Shown here: positions 1 to 8,134 of the stretch, one piece after another | Layout of the letters: every line of letters begins with the position of its first letter | Numbering within the stretch: position 1 is the stretch's first letter | DNA from: an uncultured Sphingobacteriaceae bacterium | GTDB taxonomy: Bacteria > Bacteroidota > Bacteroidia > Sphingobacteriales > Sphingobacteriaceae | DNA length: 16,195 nucleotides | Assembly: GCA_937875035.1 (NCBI GenBank) | Contig: CALNCF010000420.1 | Location: 1 to 16,195, forward strand | Reading direction: 5' to 3' | Program-made: the position numbers and the translations under genes | Notes under the pieces: generated by a model | Seen by the model: the letters and a program-made list of their open reading frames with translations, nothing else | The model's database searches: none | What the model was told of the DNA's origin: nothing

Positions 1-507
1 GCCGTCTACCTGTATTTGGGGTGTTTCATTACGTGACAGCTGGTGGCAAAAGGTTGCGATCACGGAATTATAATTAGGATGCCCAAACGGTCCGAAAACA
101 TTCGGTATGACCAGCCCTGTAAAATTTGCCTGGGCTTCTTCGCTCCACCTGGAAAGCAGCTCTCTTCCCTCTTTCTTTGATTTCCCATACAGGTTGTCGC
201 GTTCTTCCTGAGAAGAAGAAGAGATCAGCACATGCGCCTTGCTTCCCGTTCTTTCCAATGAGCTTATCAGCGACTTTACCAGGTCAACATTGGTACGATA
301 AATAAGCTCCGGGTCATGATGCCTGTTCATGGCTGCCAGGTGAACAATAACATCGCACTGGCTTACGAAAGCATCTAATTTCTCGTCCGTTTCGAAAAAT
401 TCTTTCTTATAATCTACCATTTCAAATTCATCCGGGTTTAGGCCTAATGTGTTATATAAATGGGTTCCGACAAAGCCACCCTGACCGGTAATTCCTACTT
501 TTAACAT
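1..507 (-). CDS. capF: CapF/FnlB-type UDP-sugar reductase (N-terminal part, cut by window edge)
   Basis: The frame is open from an ATG at 507 to the window edge, giving 169 codons of an NAD(P)-dependent short-chain dehydrogenase/reductase. It begins MLKVGITGQGGFVG, a Rossmann GxxGxxG dinucleotide site, and contains VIVHLAAMNR, a serine-rich SSSSQ segment, YGKSKKEG (YxxxK catalytic pair) and NYNSVIATFCHQ. The last segment is characteristic of Staphylococcus CapF and Pseudomonas WbjC. In that family the SDR domain reduces the 4-keto group of a UDP-2-acetamido-2,6-dideoxyhexulose on the way to UDP-L-FucNAc or a related sugar. The gene starts directly after the stop of the cupin gene (stop at 508), so translational coupling is likely. 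Family members of about 370 residues carry a C-terminal cupin. Whether this one does cannot be seen, and it matters because a separate cupin is encoded next door. The family assignment is firm; the exact sugar is inferred. Confidence 0.88.
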   Translation of the reverse strand, partial: MLKVGITGQGGFVGTHLYNTLGLNPDEFEMVDYKKEFFETDEKLDAFVSQCDVIVHLAAMNRHHDPELIYRTNVDLVKSLISSLERTGSKAHVLISSSSQEERDNLYGKSKKEGRELLSRWSEEAQANFTGLVIPNVFGPFGHPNYNSVIATFCHQLSRNETPQIQVDG

Positions 508-969
508 TTACGTTCTGTTTATATGATCAAAATAATTTAGTTCAAACCGATACTCATCTTTCACTTCTCCTACCAGGTAATCAGACATCGCAAGCAGCTT
601 TGCATCATGTGTCAGTGACCGGATACTGCTAACATGCCCCTTGGGAACATGAAGTATATCGAATGTGGCCGAGTCTAAACGAAAGATGAATACATCTGAC
701 GCTGATGAGGGAGCATCCCAATCATCAATTTTAATCAGCCTGATCTCAAAAGCTCCGTGTATTGCTGAAAACCAGCGTTGCTCGATCTTATGTCCCTGCC
801 AACCCCTGATAAAATCCTTCTCACTATTCTGAATTGTATAAAGACGCTTTATTAAAGATGCATCGAAACCATTGTTAAATGTCAGGGTTCCCCTGCTATC
901 AGTATGCTGTCCGCCTTTAAGCATTACCGGTTCCATTTCTTCAGCCTGGGTATTGGATAACATCTTCAC
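508..969 (-). CDS. Stand-alone cupin sugar epimerase (RmlC/FdtA/WxcM-like)
   Basis: A small protein of about 150 residues with a single RmlC-like cupin fold. RGWQGHKIEQRWFSAIHG fits the metal/substrate-binding strand of sugar 3,5-epimerases and ketoisomerases, and ILHVPKGHVSS resembles the IPxGxxHG strand. The gene lies between capE-like and capF-like genes, so it probably epimerises (C3) or isomerises the 4-keto sugar made by the upstream dehydratase. In Staphylococcus this activity belongs to the C-terminal cupin of CapF itself. Start choice: the frame opens with GTG at 969, which has AGGAAGG nine bases upstream, while an ATG lies two codons in at 963. Either start overlaps the end of the upstream gene (29 or 23 bases). 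The cupin sugar-modifying family is likely; the exact reaction is not shown by the sequence. Confidence 0.8.
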   Translation of the reverse strand: MKMLSNTQAEEMEPVMLKGGQHTDSRGTLTFNNGFDASLIKRLYTIQNSEKDFIRGWQGHKIEQRWFSAIHGAFEIRLIKIDDWDAPSSASDVFIFRLDSATFDILHVPKGHVSSIRSLTHDAKLLAMSDYLVGEVKDEYRFELNYFDHINRT

Positions 970-1975
970 CGAATACTTCCTTCCTGATCAATGGTAATCT
1001 GGTCAGCAATTTCTTCATACCTTCCAAATCCTGCTGCTCTGTATTGTGCGAATGATAATCTTCTACAGAGGAAATATCCTTATCTCCTTCTGAAAAATAT
1101 TTGGCATAGTTCAGGTCCCGGTTGTCGGCAGGAACCCTGTAAAAATCGCCCATATCTTCTGCCTTGAGCATTTCCTCTCTTGTGCAAAGCGTTTCATACA
1201 GCTTCTCTCCATGGCGGGTACCAATGATCTTTACGGGCACTTCTTTGTTTGCAAGATCCATAAGCGCTTTGGCTAAATCGCCTATCGTGCCAGCCGGCGC
1301 CTTATTTACAAACAGATCGCCGGGTTTCGCATTTTCAAAAGCGAACAATACCAGGTCGACCGCATCTTCTAAAGACATAAAAAAGCGCGACATATTAGGA
1401 TCGGTGATCGTAATCGGCTCTCCTTTCTGAATCTGATTCAGGAACAATGGAATAACAGAACCCCGGGAAGCCATCACGTTTCCGTAACGCGTTAAGCATA
1501 CTACGGTATCGGTTAAATTCCGTGCTTCGGCAACCGCGACTTTCTCCATCATTGCTTTGGAAATTCCCATCGCGTTGATCGGGTAAGCCGCTTTATCCGT
1601 AGAAAGACAGATTACTTTTTTAACTCCATTGGACGCTGCGGCGCGGATCACATTTTGAGTGCCTTCGACATTCGTTTTTACAGCCTGCATAGGAAAAAAT
1701 TCGCAGGATGGCACCTGCTTAAGCGCCGCGGCATGAAAGATATAATCCACTCCGCGCGTAGCCGGCTCTACACTGTTATAATCTCTTACATCACCGATAT
1801 AATACTTGATCTTATCATTCTTATACAGGTTTCGCATATCATCCTGCTTCTTCTCATCGCGCGAAAAAATACGGATCTCGCGGAAGTGATCAGTATTCAA
1901 AAAACGGTGTAGAACGGCTGAGCCAAATGAGCCGGTACCACCGGTTATCAACAATATTTTATCCGTTATCTGCAT
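941..1975 (-). CDS. capE: UDP-GlcNAc 4,6-dehydratase/5-epimerase, CapE/FnlA/WbjB type
   Basis: A 344-residue extended SDR enzyme expected to open the UDP-L-FucNAc type pathway by converting UDP-GlcNAc to a 4-keto-6-deoxy sugar with C5 inversion. TGGTGSFG at residues 11-18 binds NADP. GDVRDY (61-66), HAAALKQVP (81-89) and LSTDKAAYP (124-132) are family hallmarks. The usual catalytic Tyr of YxxxK is Met here (M136, K140 in AMGISK), which is a feature of the CapE/WbjB subgroup, not of PseB/FlaA1. The C-terminal segment TRHGEKLYETL (253-263) also fits. The ATG at 1975 is the only sensible start, because the Rossmann strand begins a few residues in. The gene is 31 AT-rich bases downstream of the glycosyltransferase gene and overlaps the cupin gene. 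Length and motifs are full-length and intact. Confidence 0.93.
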   Translation of the reverse strand: MQITDKILLITGGTGSFGSAVLHRFLNTDHFREIRIFSRDEKKQDDMRNLYKNDKIKYYIGDVRDYNSVEPATRGVDYIFHAAALKQVPSCEFFPMQAVKTNVEGTQNVIRAAASNGVKKVICLSTDKAAYPINAMGISKAMMEKVAVAEARNLTDTVVCLTRYGNVMASRGSVIPLFLNQIQKGEPITITDPNMSRFFMSLEDAVDLVLFAFENAKPGDLFVNKAPAGTIGDLAKALMDLANKEVPVKIIGTRHGEKLYETLCTREEMLKAEDMGDFYRVPADNRDLNYAKYFSEGDKDISSVEDYHSHNTEQQDLEGMKKLLTRLPLIRKEVFGEDVIQYPG

Positions 1976-2006
1976 ATATTATATATTAATATTTTATAGT
2001 AAAAAC

Positions 2007-3215
2007 TTATCCGGCAATCAGGTCAATTATTTTCCGGACCTGCTTTTCCGCGTTCTTTTCGTTAATAATAAAACCGGAAGCGCTCCTGCCTAACCCGGCT
2101 CTTTCCACATGAGGTTTTGACAGCACCTCTGTGATCTTATCTGCCAATGCTGTTTCATTCGTCTCATCGATGGTATAGCAATGATCAAAATATGCTGCCG
2201 GCACCCCGGGTAATCTATACATCAACACAGGCGTTCCTGATGCAAAATATTCCATGGTCTTTGAAGGAAAGGAAAATTGAGTGTACTCCCCGCCGGGACC
2301 TCTCGGGTTGATCAGTAAGCTGGCCTGCTTCTGATAAGATACGATCAGTTCATGAGGAACTTTTCCCTTATACTGTATTCTCGGATCTCTCCTGCTATAT
2401 TCTTCCACTAACTCTTTCGCTTCTCCATCTCCACATATAATCAGCCTGTAACCTTGGTTCTCTATAGAGCTAAAGGCTTTCAACAAGGTTTCGATCCCAT
2501 ATTTCCGCGCTAAAGCTCCGGTATATAAGATCGTTTCAGTACCTTCTTCCAGCAGATCCGTCCTCTCAGTATATTCCTTATTAAAATTGAAAATGCCTTC
2601 GACTACACAATATTTATCTTTTTCAATGTGTAACCGGTCGCTCATTGCTTCTGTTAATAAAACGAAATGGTCAAAACAGCCTATGTTATTATAGATAAAA
2701 TCCGTGTCTTTCTTCTTGAGCCCTAACAGCCTATACAGCTTATTACTTCCCATAAATTCCGGCAAGTCTAAAACAATGATGGAAAGACGAACATTCTCAA
2801 ACTTCTTTTTTGCCTGAACGGCAATTTTCATCAAATGGGCGTTCAGAGAATAGACAAGTATATGCAGCTCCTTTTCTGCAACGTTGGACCTGCACCAGTT
2901 AAATACTTCCTGTTTCGTACGATTGCTTAATTGTTTTAGAAAAGGAATATTAATAAAGGATGATGGCGCAACCGGAGCTTTCCCGTTAATTTTTGAAGGA
3001 CCGAAATTAATGTATGGCTTTTTATACCCTAACGGGAAAGTGCTTATGAAAGGATCAGATACCACTGAAACCGCAACGTCATTCTGAATAAATCCTTCGA
3101 CAATTGCCTGCTGAAAATTCTGAGCAGCAAACTGGTATCCCTTTTTACTATTCCTGAAAATTTCTTCCTTATGATCGGGTGGGTAGATACCGCATAAAAA
3201 AAGTACGTTCATCAT
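2007..3215 (-). CDS. Glycosyltransferase, GT-B fold, family 4-like
   Basis: A 402-residue cytoplasmic sugar transferase that probably adds one residue to the lipid-linked repeat unit. The N-terminal half opens MNVLFLCGIYPPD, an acceptor-domain start typical of GT4. The C-terminal half has ILYTGALARKYGIETLLKAF (229-248), a nucleotide-domain opening with the G-x-Y-G-I pattern, then LIICGDGEAKE (258-268) and FPSKTMEYFASGTPV (316-330). In the usual E-x7-E motif the second Glu is present (E322) but the first position is Phe (F314), as in the PSKxxEYxASGxPV subgroup. The gene starts with ATGATG, and the first ATG overlaps the wzy stop as ATGA, so translation is probably coupled to wzy. Donor and acceptor sugars cannot be read from sequence; UDP-GalNAcA or a UDP-6-deoxy-HexNAc are the likely locus-specific donors. 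Confidence 0.87.
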   Translation of the reverse strand: MMNVLFLCGIYPPDHKEEIFRNSKKGYQFAAQNFQQAIVEGFIQNDVAVSVVSDPFISTFPLGYKKPYINFGPSKINGKAPVAPSSFINIPFLKQLSNRTKQEVFNWCRSNVAEKELHILVYSLNAHLMKIAVQAKKKFENVRLSIIVLDLPEFMGSNKLYRLLGLKKKDTDFIYNNIGCFDHFVLLTEAMSDRLHIEKDKYCVVEGIFNFNKEYTERTDLLEEGTETILYTGALARKYGIETLLKAFSSIENQGYRLIICGDGEAKELVEEYSRRDPRIQYKGKVPHELIVSYQKQASLLINPRGPGGEYTQFSFPSKTMEYFASGTPVLMYRLPGVPAAYFDHCYTIDETNETALADKITEVLSKPHVERAGLGRSASGFIINEKNAEKQVRKIIDLIAG

Positions 3216-4417
3216 AATGATTGTTGCTTTAGTCTAAAAGCATCTATAGATTTTAAGCTCATAACTAGAAAAATCGAAGCATATATAAACTTATAATATA
3301 TAATAACAGGAAGCGCAGTTTCAAAAATTAGAATAGGAATTAAAATATAAACAAGATCATTAGGGATATTCTTGTGTAAGAATCTATATAAACACACATA
3401 CATTGCGATCACGAAAATCCCCCCCCCCATTGTATAAAGAACAACATAACCAGAATCTGTATATGTTAATCCATTTACAATATTAAATCCGATTAAAAAA
3501 AACCTGTCGATATATTGCAAGTTATAACTAAGAGTGCCTTGAGTGGTATATCTACCCTTAAAGCCATTCCCATCGCTATTAAAACTTTCAAGATAATATT
3601 CCATCAAATTAAAGTTCTCAAATAATAGGAATGAAATAAAGATCACCAATAATATTATTGAAACTCTAAATACATTGTTTTCGAAAGATTTGTACACATA
3701 ATAGATCATAATTAAGGAGAAAATAAATGAAGTATTAGAAACCAACAATATATTCGCAATCAGTATTAATATCAGATATACCAAATAAATTTTCTTTTTT
3801 GTAAGACTCCACAGGCTTTTAATAATCCAAAAAAAAAGGAAATAAAAAAAGCTCGCGAAAGTGTATATTCCAAATGACATTATTGGTCTTCTTTTAAAGA
3901 ACATATTCGCAGTCGCATCTTGATATAATTGGGTAAAATTCGAAATTGTAAACTCTTTAATATATGAATTGTCTATTACTATTAATAAGTTCCAAATAAT
4001 AAAAACCAACATGAATAAATGAATTAAGAATTTCACCATTTTTATTGAAACGGAAATCCTAATAGACAACATACTCATTAATAAGAACGATATAATTGGC
4101 GCAACTCTTGCTATCGAAAACCTACCATTAGGATCATAATGATTTGACAAAATTGTTATAATCATCAAATATGTAATAGTGCATATTACCAATAGAAAAT
4201 ATCCAACACTGATTCTTGATAACCATTTTAATCCAATTAAAATAGTTACCAACAATATCGTCCAGCTTATAATTACTTGGTTAGGGTTCGGTAAAACACC
4301 ATTAGAAGAAGTTGGTGCTAATACAAACATGAAAAACACGAACATATAATAAATAGATCCTATTATTATATAATTGCCTTTGTAATTATAAATTATATTA
4401 CTTACTCCAAATCCCAT
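3212..4417 (-). CDS. wzy: O-antigen/capsule repeat-unit polymerase (Wzy-like)
   Basis: A 401-residue, very hydrophobic inner-membrane protein with about ten to eleven predicted helices and a larger polar loop near residues 280-310 (YYLESFNSDGNGFKGRY). That layout fits Wzy polymerases, which join undecaprenyl-linked repeat units on the periplasmic side. Wzy proteins are poorly conserved, so the call rests on topology, length and position between wzx and a glycosyltransferase. The gene is visibly more AT-rich than its neighbours and rich in ATA and TTA codons, typical of serotype-specific genes moved by transfer. It overlaps the 3' end of wzx by 20 bases and shares ATGA with the next gene. Codons 330-333 lie on an uninterrupted run of ten G, described separately. 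The ATG at 4417 gives a plausible cytoplasmic N-terminus; a later start at M25 would begin inside the first helix. Confidence 0.82.
   Translation of the reverse strand: MGFGVSNIIYNYKGNYIIIGSIYYMFVFFMFVLAPTSSNGVLPNPNQVIISWTILLVTILIGLKWLSRISVGYFLLVICTITYLMIITILSNHYDPNGRFSIARVAPIISFLLMSMLSIRISVSIKMVKFLIHLFMLVFIIWNLLIVIDNSYIKEFTISNFTQLYQDATANMFFKRRPIMSFGIYTFASFFYFLFFWIIKSLWSLTKKKIYLVYLILILIANILLVSNTSFIFSLIMIYYVYKSFENNVFRVSIILLVIFISFLLFENFNLMEYYLESFNSDGNGFKGRYTTQGTLSYNLQYIDRFFLIGFNIVNGLTYTDSGYVVLYTMGGGIFVIAMYVCLYRFLHKNIPNDLVYILIPILIFETALPVIIYYKFIYASIFLVMSLKSIDAFRLKQQSL
3419..3428 (-). repeat. G10 homopolymer inside wzy (candidate slippage site)
   Basis: The plus strand has ten consecutive C residues, so the wzy coding strand has G10 covering the last base of Met330 and Gly331-333. 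Losing one G gives a TGA two codons after the Gly run. Gaining one gives a TAG about eleven codons after it. Either change removes roughly the last 60-70 residues, including the final membrane helices. Long poly-G tracts are known sites of slipped-strand mispairing in contingency genes of other bacteria; activity here is inference. Confidence 0.85.
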
Positions 4418-5741
4418 TATCCAAATTATTTAAGATCCTTCGCAACTGGATATGTCCTACAACCGCCTGGCTGAAATAAACTACAGCGCTCACCAGTATC
4501 ACTCCATAATAGCCCCATAAATTCGTAAATACGTACATCATTGGAATCGAGATCAGGGCAAAAACAACGTAAATTAGCATCTGGAGATACACTTTCCCAA
4601 TCCCATTTAAACAGTACATATATAAATTCGCTCTTGATAAAATGATCATGTACAGTCCCATTGCCAAGGAGAGCCTGTAATCAATCACCATATTTTTAGC
4701 GAGCCAGTATTTATACACGAATGAGGACAGGGCAAACAAGCCAACAAAGATGAGGATAGAAAGGCTCCAGATTTTTGACAGCCGCTGGTAAGTTGACTTC
4801 ATCCAGGAAAGCTCGCCCTTTGTATAGGCATCTGTAAAGGCCGACCAGAAAGGCAAAAACACAATACCTAACACTATATAGATGATACTGAAGTACCGGT
4901 ATACAATCGTATATGTTGTTACCGCTTCTGCTCCCATGATCCTGATAATAATAAAATTAGCGAACTGGAACACGAAAAGCATTGACAGCTGGATTATAAA
5001 GAATTTACTTCCGAGCCCGATAATCTTGTTCACCAAAGAAAAATTAATAGTGCCGATGGACGGCGCGTAGTCGCGGAAGCGGGTTTTGAAAAGTATAAAA
5101 GAGACGATCGCCAGTGATATAGCCGGAACCCCTACAAGGGCAAACGCTAAATTGATCAGGCTGCCTTCTGTAAAGAAACTAAATATATACACAGACAAAA
5201 GCGCCAGAAACTGGCCGGCAGTAACTATGGATGCGGAAAACGCGGGCTTTTGATCTGCTAATAACAAGGTAGTAAAAAGGTTGAAGATCATTTGCAGTGA
5301 GAAGAACACCACCATCAGGTTGAAGACCTTATACAATATAATGTTTAAAGAGCTGTCTACTCCCAGGATCACTGCCCAGTTAATCCACTGATTTGCAATC
5401 AAGCCTATCCCCATGATCCCTAAAAAGATAAGGCTTAAAACAAAATAGCTGGTAGACACATAACTCTTCGCTAAATGCATATCTCCTTTTGCCTTTGCGT
5501 TTGCGAAGCTGTTCCTGAAGCCATGGGTCAGGCCAAAGTCAAAATAGATCATCCAGAAAACAATAGAACTTATAGCGATCCAGATACCATACTGCGAGGA
5601 GTCAACGTATCCAATAGTAGCGGGGATCAGCTGAAAGGTAATCAACATGGCCAATATCTTGTTGACAAACAACAGCACGACATTCTTTTGCGCTAAGCGC
5701 ATACGAAGATCATTTGACCTAAAAATATTTAATATCCCCAT
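4398..5741 (-). CDS. wzx: Repeat-unit flippase (Wzx-like, MOP superfamily)
   Basis: A 447-residue polytopic membrane protein with about twelve hydrophobic segments and a short positively charged N-terminus (FRSNDLRMRLAQKN). SSQYGIWIAISSI and FDFGLTHGFRNSFANAKAKGD (residues roughly 49-90) are typical of the polysaccharide-exporter branch of the MOP superfamily. This protein is expected to flip the finished undecaprenyl-diphosphate-linked repeat unit across the inner membrane for Wzy. It is 48 bases downstream of the epimerase gene and overlaps wzy by 20 bases. Start: ATG at 5741, followed by the amphipathic N-terminus normal for the family. Length is normal and no disruption is seen. Substrate specificity cannot be deduced. 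Confidence 0.88.
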   Translation of the reverse strand: MGILNIFRSNDLRMRLAQKNVVLLFVNKILAMLITFQLIPATIGYVDSSQYGIWIAISSIVFWMIYFDFGLTHGFRNSFANAKAKGDMHLAKSYVSTSYFVLSLIFLGIMGIGLIANQWINWAVILGVDSSLNIILYKVFNLMVVFFSLQMIFNLFTTLLLADQKPAFSASIVTAGQFLALLSVYIFSFFTEGSLINLAFALVGVPAISLAIVSFILFKTRFRDYAPSIGTINFSLVNKIIGLGSKFFIIQLSMLFVFQFANFIIIRIMGAEAVTTYTIVYRYFSIIYIVLGIVFLPFWSAFTDAYTKGELSWMKSTYQRLSKIWSLSILIFVGLFALSSFVYKYWLAKNMVIDYRLSLAMGLYMIILSRANLYMYCLNGIGKVYLQMLIYVVFALISIPMMYVFTNLWGYYGVILVSAVVYFSQAVVGHIQLRRILNNLDNGIWSK

Positions 5742-5789
5742 TTTATTTTTCCCGCATCACAGATATAGTACACTTCCTTCTGAAACATA

Positions 5790-6758
5790 CTATTTCAGGT
5801 TGTTCCAATACCATTTAACCGCTTCAGCTAATCCTTCACGAATTGCATAGGCAGGTTCGTACCCTAACGCTTTTCTTGCTTTCTCTACTGATGCCAGCGA
5901 GTGCGGAATATCGCCTGCCCGGTTCGGCCCATGAATAATATCCACTTCCGAGATCGCAGGATCATACTCCGCCAGCAACTCTTTTAAGTATCCAACCAAT
6001 TGGTTCAAAGTGGTTCTGTCTCCCACGGCAGTATTATACACGGTATTAACCGCTTCCGGGTTCTCAGTCAGCATGGCCAGCTCATTCATCTGGATCACAT
6101 TATCGACATACGTGAAATCGCGCGAATTTTCACCTGTGCCATTGATCACCGGTGATTCATGATTCATCAGCTGTATTACAAATTTCGGAATCACGGCCGC
6201 ATAGGCACCATTAGGATTCTGCCTGCGCCCAAACACATTAAAATAGCGCAGACCAATGCACTCCATTCCATAAGTGCGACTGAATACATCGGCGTAAAGC
6301 TCATTTACATATTTAGTAATCGCATAAGGTGATAAAGGGCGTCCTATCTTATCTTCTATTTTCGGCAGGCTTTCTGAATCGCCGTAGGTAGAGGAACTGG
6401 CCGCATATATAAAGCGCTTTATATTCGCGTCGCGTGTAGCGACTAACATATTCAGGAAGCCCGAAACATTCACTTCATTCGAAGTTTGTGGGTCTTTTAT
6501 AGACCGGGGCACCGAGCCTAACGCAGCCTGGTGTAATACATAATCTACTCCATCAACAGCTTTACGGCAATCATCCATATTACGGATATCACCTTCGATG
6601 AGCTGAAAATCAGGATTGTTGAAATGCTGCTCGATATTATGCCGGTAACCGGTGGCGAAGTTATCCAGCACGGTCACATGATAGCCTTTACCTAAAAAAT
6701 ACTCGGTAAGATTTGAGCCTATAAATCCGGCTCCGCCGGTAATCAGTATTTTTTTCAT
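5790..6758 (-). CDS. wbpP: UDP-N-acetylglucosamine 4-epimerase (WbpP/TviC type)
   Basis: A 322-residue extended SDR epimerase that interconverts the C4 configuration of UDP-GlcNAc/UDP-GalNAc or of the matching uronic acids. GGAGFIGS at residues 8-15 binds NAD. AASSSTYGD (119-127) supplies the catalytic Ser region, and Y145/K149 in PYAITKYVNELYADVFSR are the YxxxK pair. GLRYFNVFGRRQ, PNGAYAAVIPKF, SRDFTYVDN and the C-terminal GPNRAGDIPHSLAS follow Pseudomonas WbpP and Salmonella TviC closely. It sits directly after the 6-dehydrogenase gene (60-base gap), the same pairing as TviB/TviC and WbpO/WbpP, so the joint product is probably UDP-GalNAcA. The ATG at 6758 is preceded by GGGAGGG about ten bases upstream. 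High confidence in family, good confidence in substrate class. Confidence 0.93.
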   Translation of the reverse strand: MKKILITGGAGFIGSNLTEYFLGKGYHVTVLDNFATGYRHNIEQHFNNPDFQLIEGDIRNMDDCRKAVDGVDYVLHQAALGSVPRSIKDPQTSNEVNVSGFLNMLVATRDANIKRFIYAASSSTYGDSESLPKIEDKIGRPLSPYAITKYVNELYADVFSRTYGMECIGLRYFNVFGRRQNPNGAYAAVIPKFVIQLMNHESPVINGTGENSRDFTYVDNVIQMNELAMLTENPEAVNTVYNTAVGDRTTLNQLVGYLKELLAEYDPAISEVDIIHGPNRAGDIPHSLASVEKARKALGYEPAYAIREGLAEAVKWYWNNLK

Positions 6759-6818
6759 CTTATAAATTCCCTCCCGATTTACGTATGCCTGTTCTTGTTC
6801 TATAACTTACCAATCGTC

Positions 6819-8120
6819 TTACAGCCGTGCATCTACTATTTCTTTCGACAGCATGCCTTTTACATCATATATCACTTTCTTATCCCTGCACAGTTCTGCC
6901 AGGTTTATGGATTCAAACTCCTTATGCGCAACGGCAAGGATTATTGAGTCAAATTTTTTATTTGCCGGCAGCTCATTGGTACATGCCCAGCCATATTCGT
7001 GCAATACCTCTTCAGGCGAAGCCCATGGGTCGTAAACTGTGATGTTCGTACTATACGTATTTAATTCTTTGATGATGTCGATCACTTTGGTATTGCGCAC
7101 ATCCGGGCAATTCTCTTTAAATGTGAAGCCAAGCACCAGGATATTCGCGTTCTTCACCACGATGTCCTTACGGATCATCAGTTTGATCACCTCCTGTGCC
7201 ACGTAGGCACCCATGTCATCATTCAGCCTTCTTCCGGCTAAGATGATCTCCGGATGATAGCCGACCTCCTGTGCTTTCTGCGCCAGGTAATATGGATCCA
7301 CGCCAATACAGTGTCCGCCTACAAGACCGGGTCTGAACTTCAGGAAGTTCCATTTGGTACCAGCGGCTTCGAGCACATCGTGCGTATCGATACCCATCCG
7401 GTTGAATATCTTAGCCAGCTCATTCACGAAAGCGATATTGATGTCGCGCTGCGAATTCTCGATCACCTTCGCTGCTTCCGCAACCTTAATGCTCGATGCC
7501 TTATGCGTTCCGGCTACGATCACACTCCTGTAGAGCTGATCGACGTATTCTGCGACTTTCGGTGTAGAGCCTGAGGTTACTTTCAGTATTTTAGTTACAG
7601 TATGCTCTTTATCTCCGGGGTTGATACGCTCCGGCGAATAGCCCGCATAGAAGTCGGTATTATATTTCAGTCCGCTCACCCTCTCCAGTACAGGGATACA
7701 TTCATCTTCCGTAACACCAGGGTACACGGTCGATTCATACACGACCACATCCCCCTTTTTCAATACCTTTCCTACTGTTTCGCTCGCCTTATAAAGTGGG
7801 GTCAGGTCCGGGCGGTTGTGCTTATCGGTAGGTGTCGGTACGGTTATGATATAGATATTGCAATGTTTCAATACATCCAGCTCATTCGTGCAATACAGTC
7901 CTGTTGTTTCCGGCATGGCTTTACAGATCACACTACCCAGGTTGTCATCTTCTACCTCGAGTGTATGATCGTGCCCCTGGTTAAGTCCATCAATACGGGT
8001 CTTGTTGATGTCGAAACCGACCACGGCGAATTTTTTGGCAAATTCTACGGCCAGCGGCAAGCCGACATAACCTAAGCCGATCACTGCAACACGGGACTGG
8101 GAGAGTTCTTTTAATAGCAT
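6819..8120 (-). CDS. tviB: UDP-N-acetyl-hexosamine 6-dehydrogenase (TviB/WbpO type)
   Basis: A 433-residue nucleotide-sugar dehydrogenase of the UDP-Glc/GDP-Man dehydrogenase family. It oxidises C6 of a UDP-HexNAc to the uronic acid in two NAD-dependent steps. VAVIGLGYVGLP (11-22) is the Rossmann site, VPTPTDKHNRPDL (94-106) and ESTVYPGVTE (129-138) line the active site, and YSPERINPGD (161-170) is conserved. GGHCIGVDPYYL (268-279) holds the catalytic Cys271, and GFTFKENCPDVRN (331-343) is the C-terminal signature. The spacing and the SPERINPGD form match the TviB/WbpO/WbpA branch, not plain UDP-glucose dehydrogenase. It follows the winged-helix gene by 14 bases and precedes the 4-epimerase, supporting UDP-GlcNAcA/GalNAcA production. 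All key residues are present. Confidence 0.93.
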   Translation of the reverse strand: MLLKELSQSRVAVIGLGYVGLPLAVEFAKKFAVVGFDINKTRIDGLNQGHDHTLEVEDDNLGSVICKAMPETTGLYCTNELDVLKHCNIYIITVPTPTDKHNRPDLTPLYKASETVGKVLKKGDVVVYESTVYPGVTEDECIPVLERVSGLKYNTDFYAGYSPERINPGDKEHTVTKILKVTSGSTPKVAEYVDQLYRSVIVAGTHKASSIKVAEAAKVIENSQRDINIAFVNELAKIFNRMGIDTHDVLEAAGTKWNFLKFRPGLVGGHCIGVDPYYLAQKAQEVGYHPEIILAGRRLNDDMGAYVAQEVIKLMIRKDIVVKNANILVLGFTFKENCPDVRNTKVIDIIKELNTYSTNITVYDPWASPEEVLHEYGWACTNELPANKKFDSIILAVAHKEFESINLAELCRDKKVIYDVKGMLSKEIVDARL

Positions 8121-8134
8121 ATTGGTTCCGTTTG

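Noticed and set aside
1976..2006. Very AT-rich 31-base spacer between the glycosyltransferase and capE genes as a promoter
   Set aside because: Low complexity TATATTA-type sequence without a TTG and TAnnTTTG pair at proper spacing; the genes are collinear and probably co-transcribed.
7602..8075. 157-codon plus-strand frame opposite the dehydrogenase
   Set aside because: Shadow of a strongly conserved enzyme on the other strand, with no recognisable motif.
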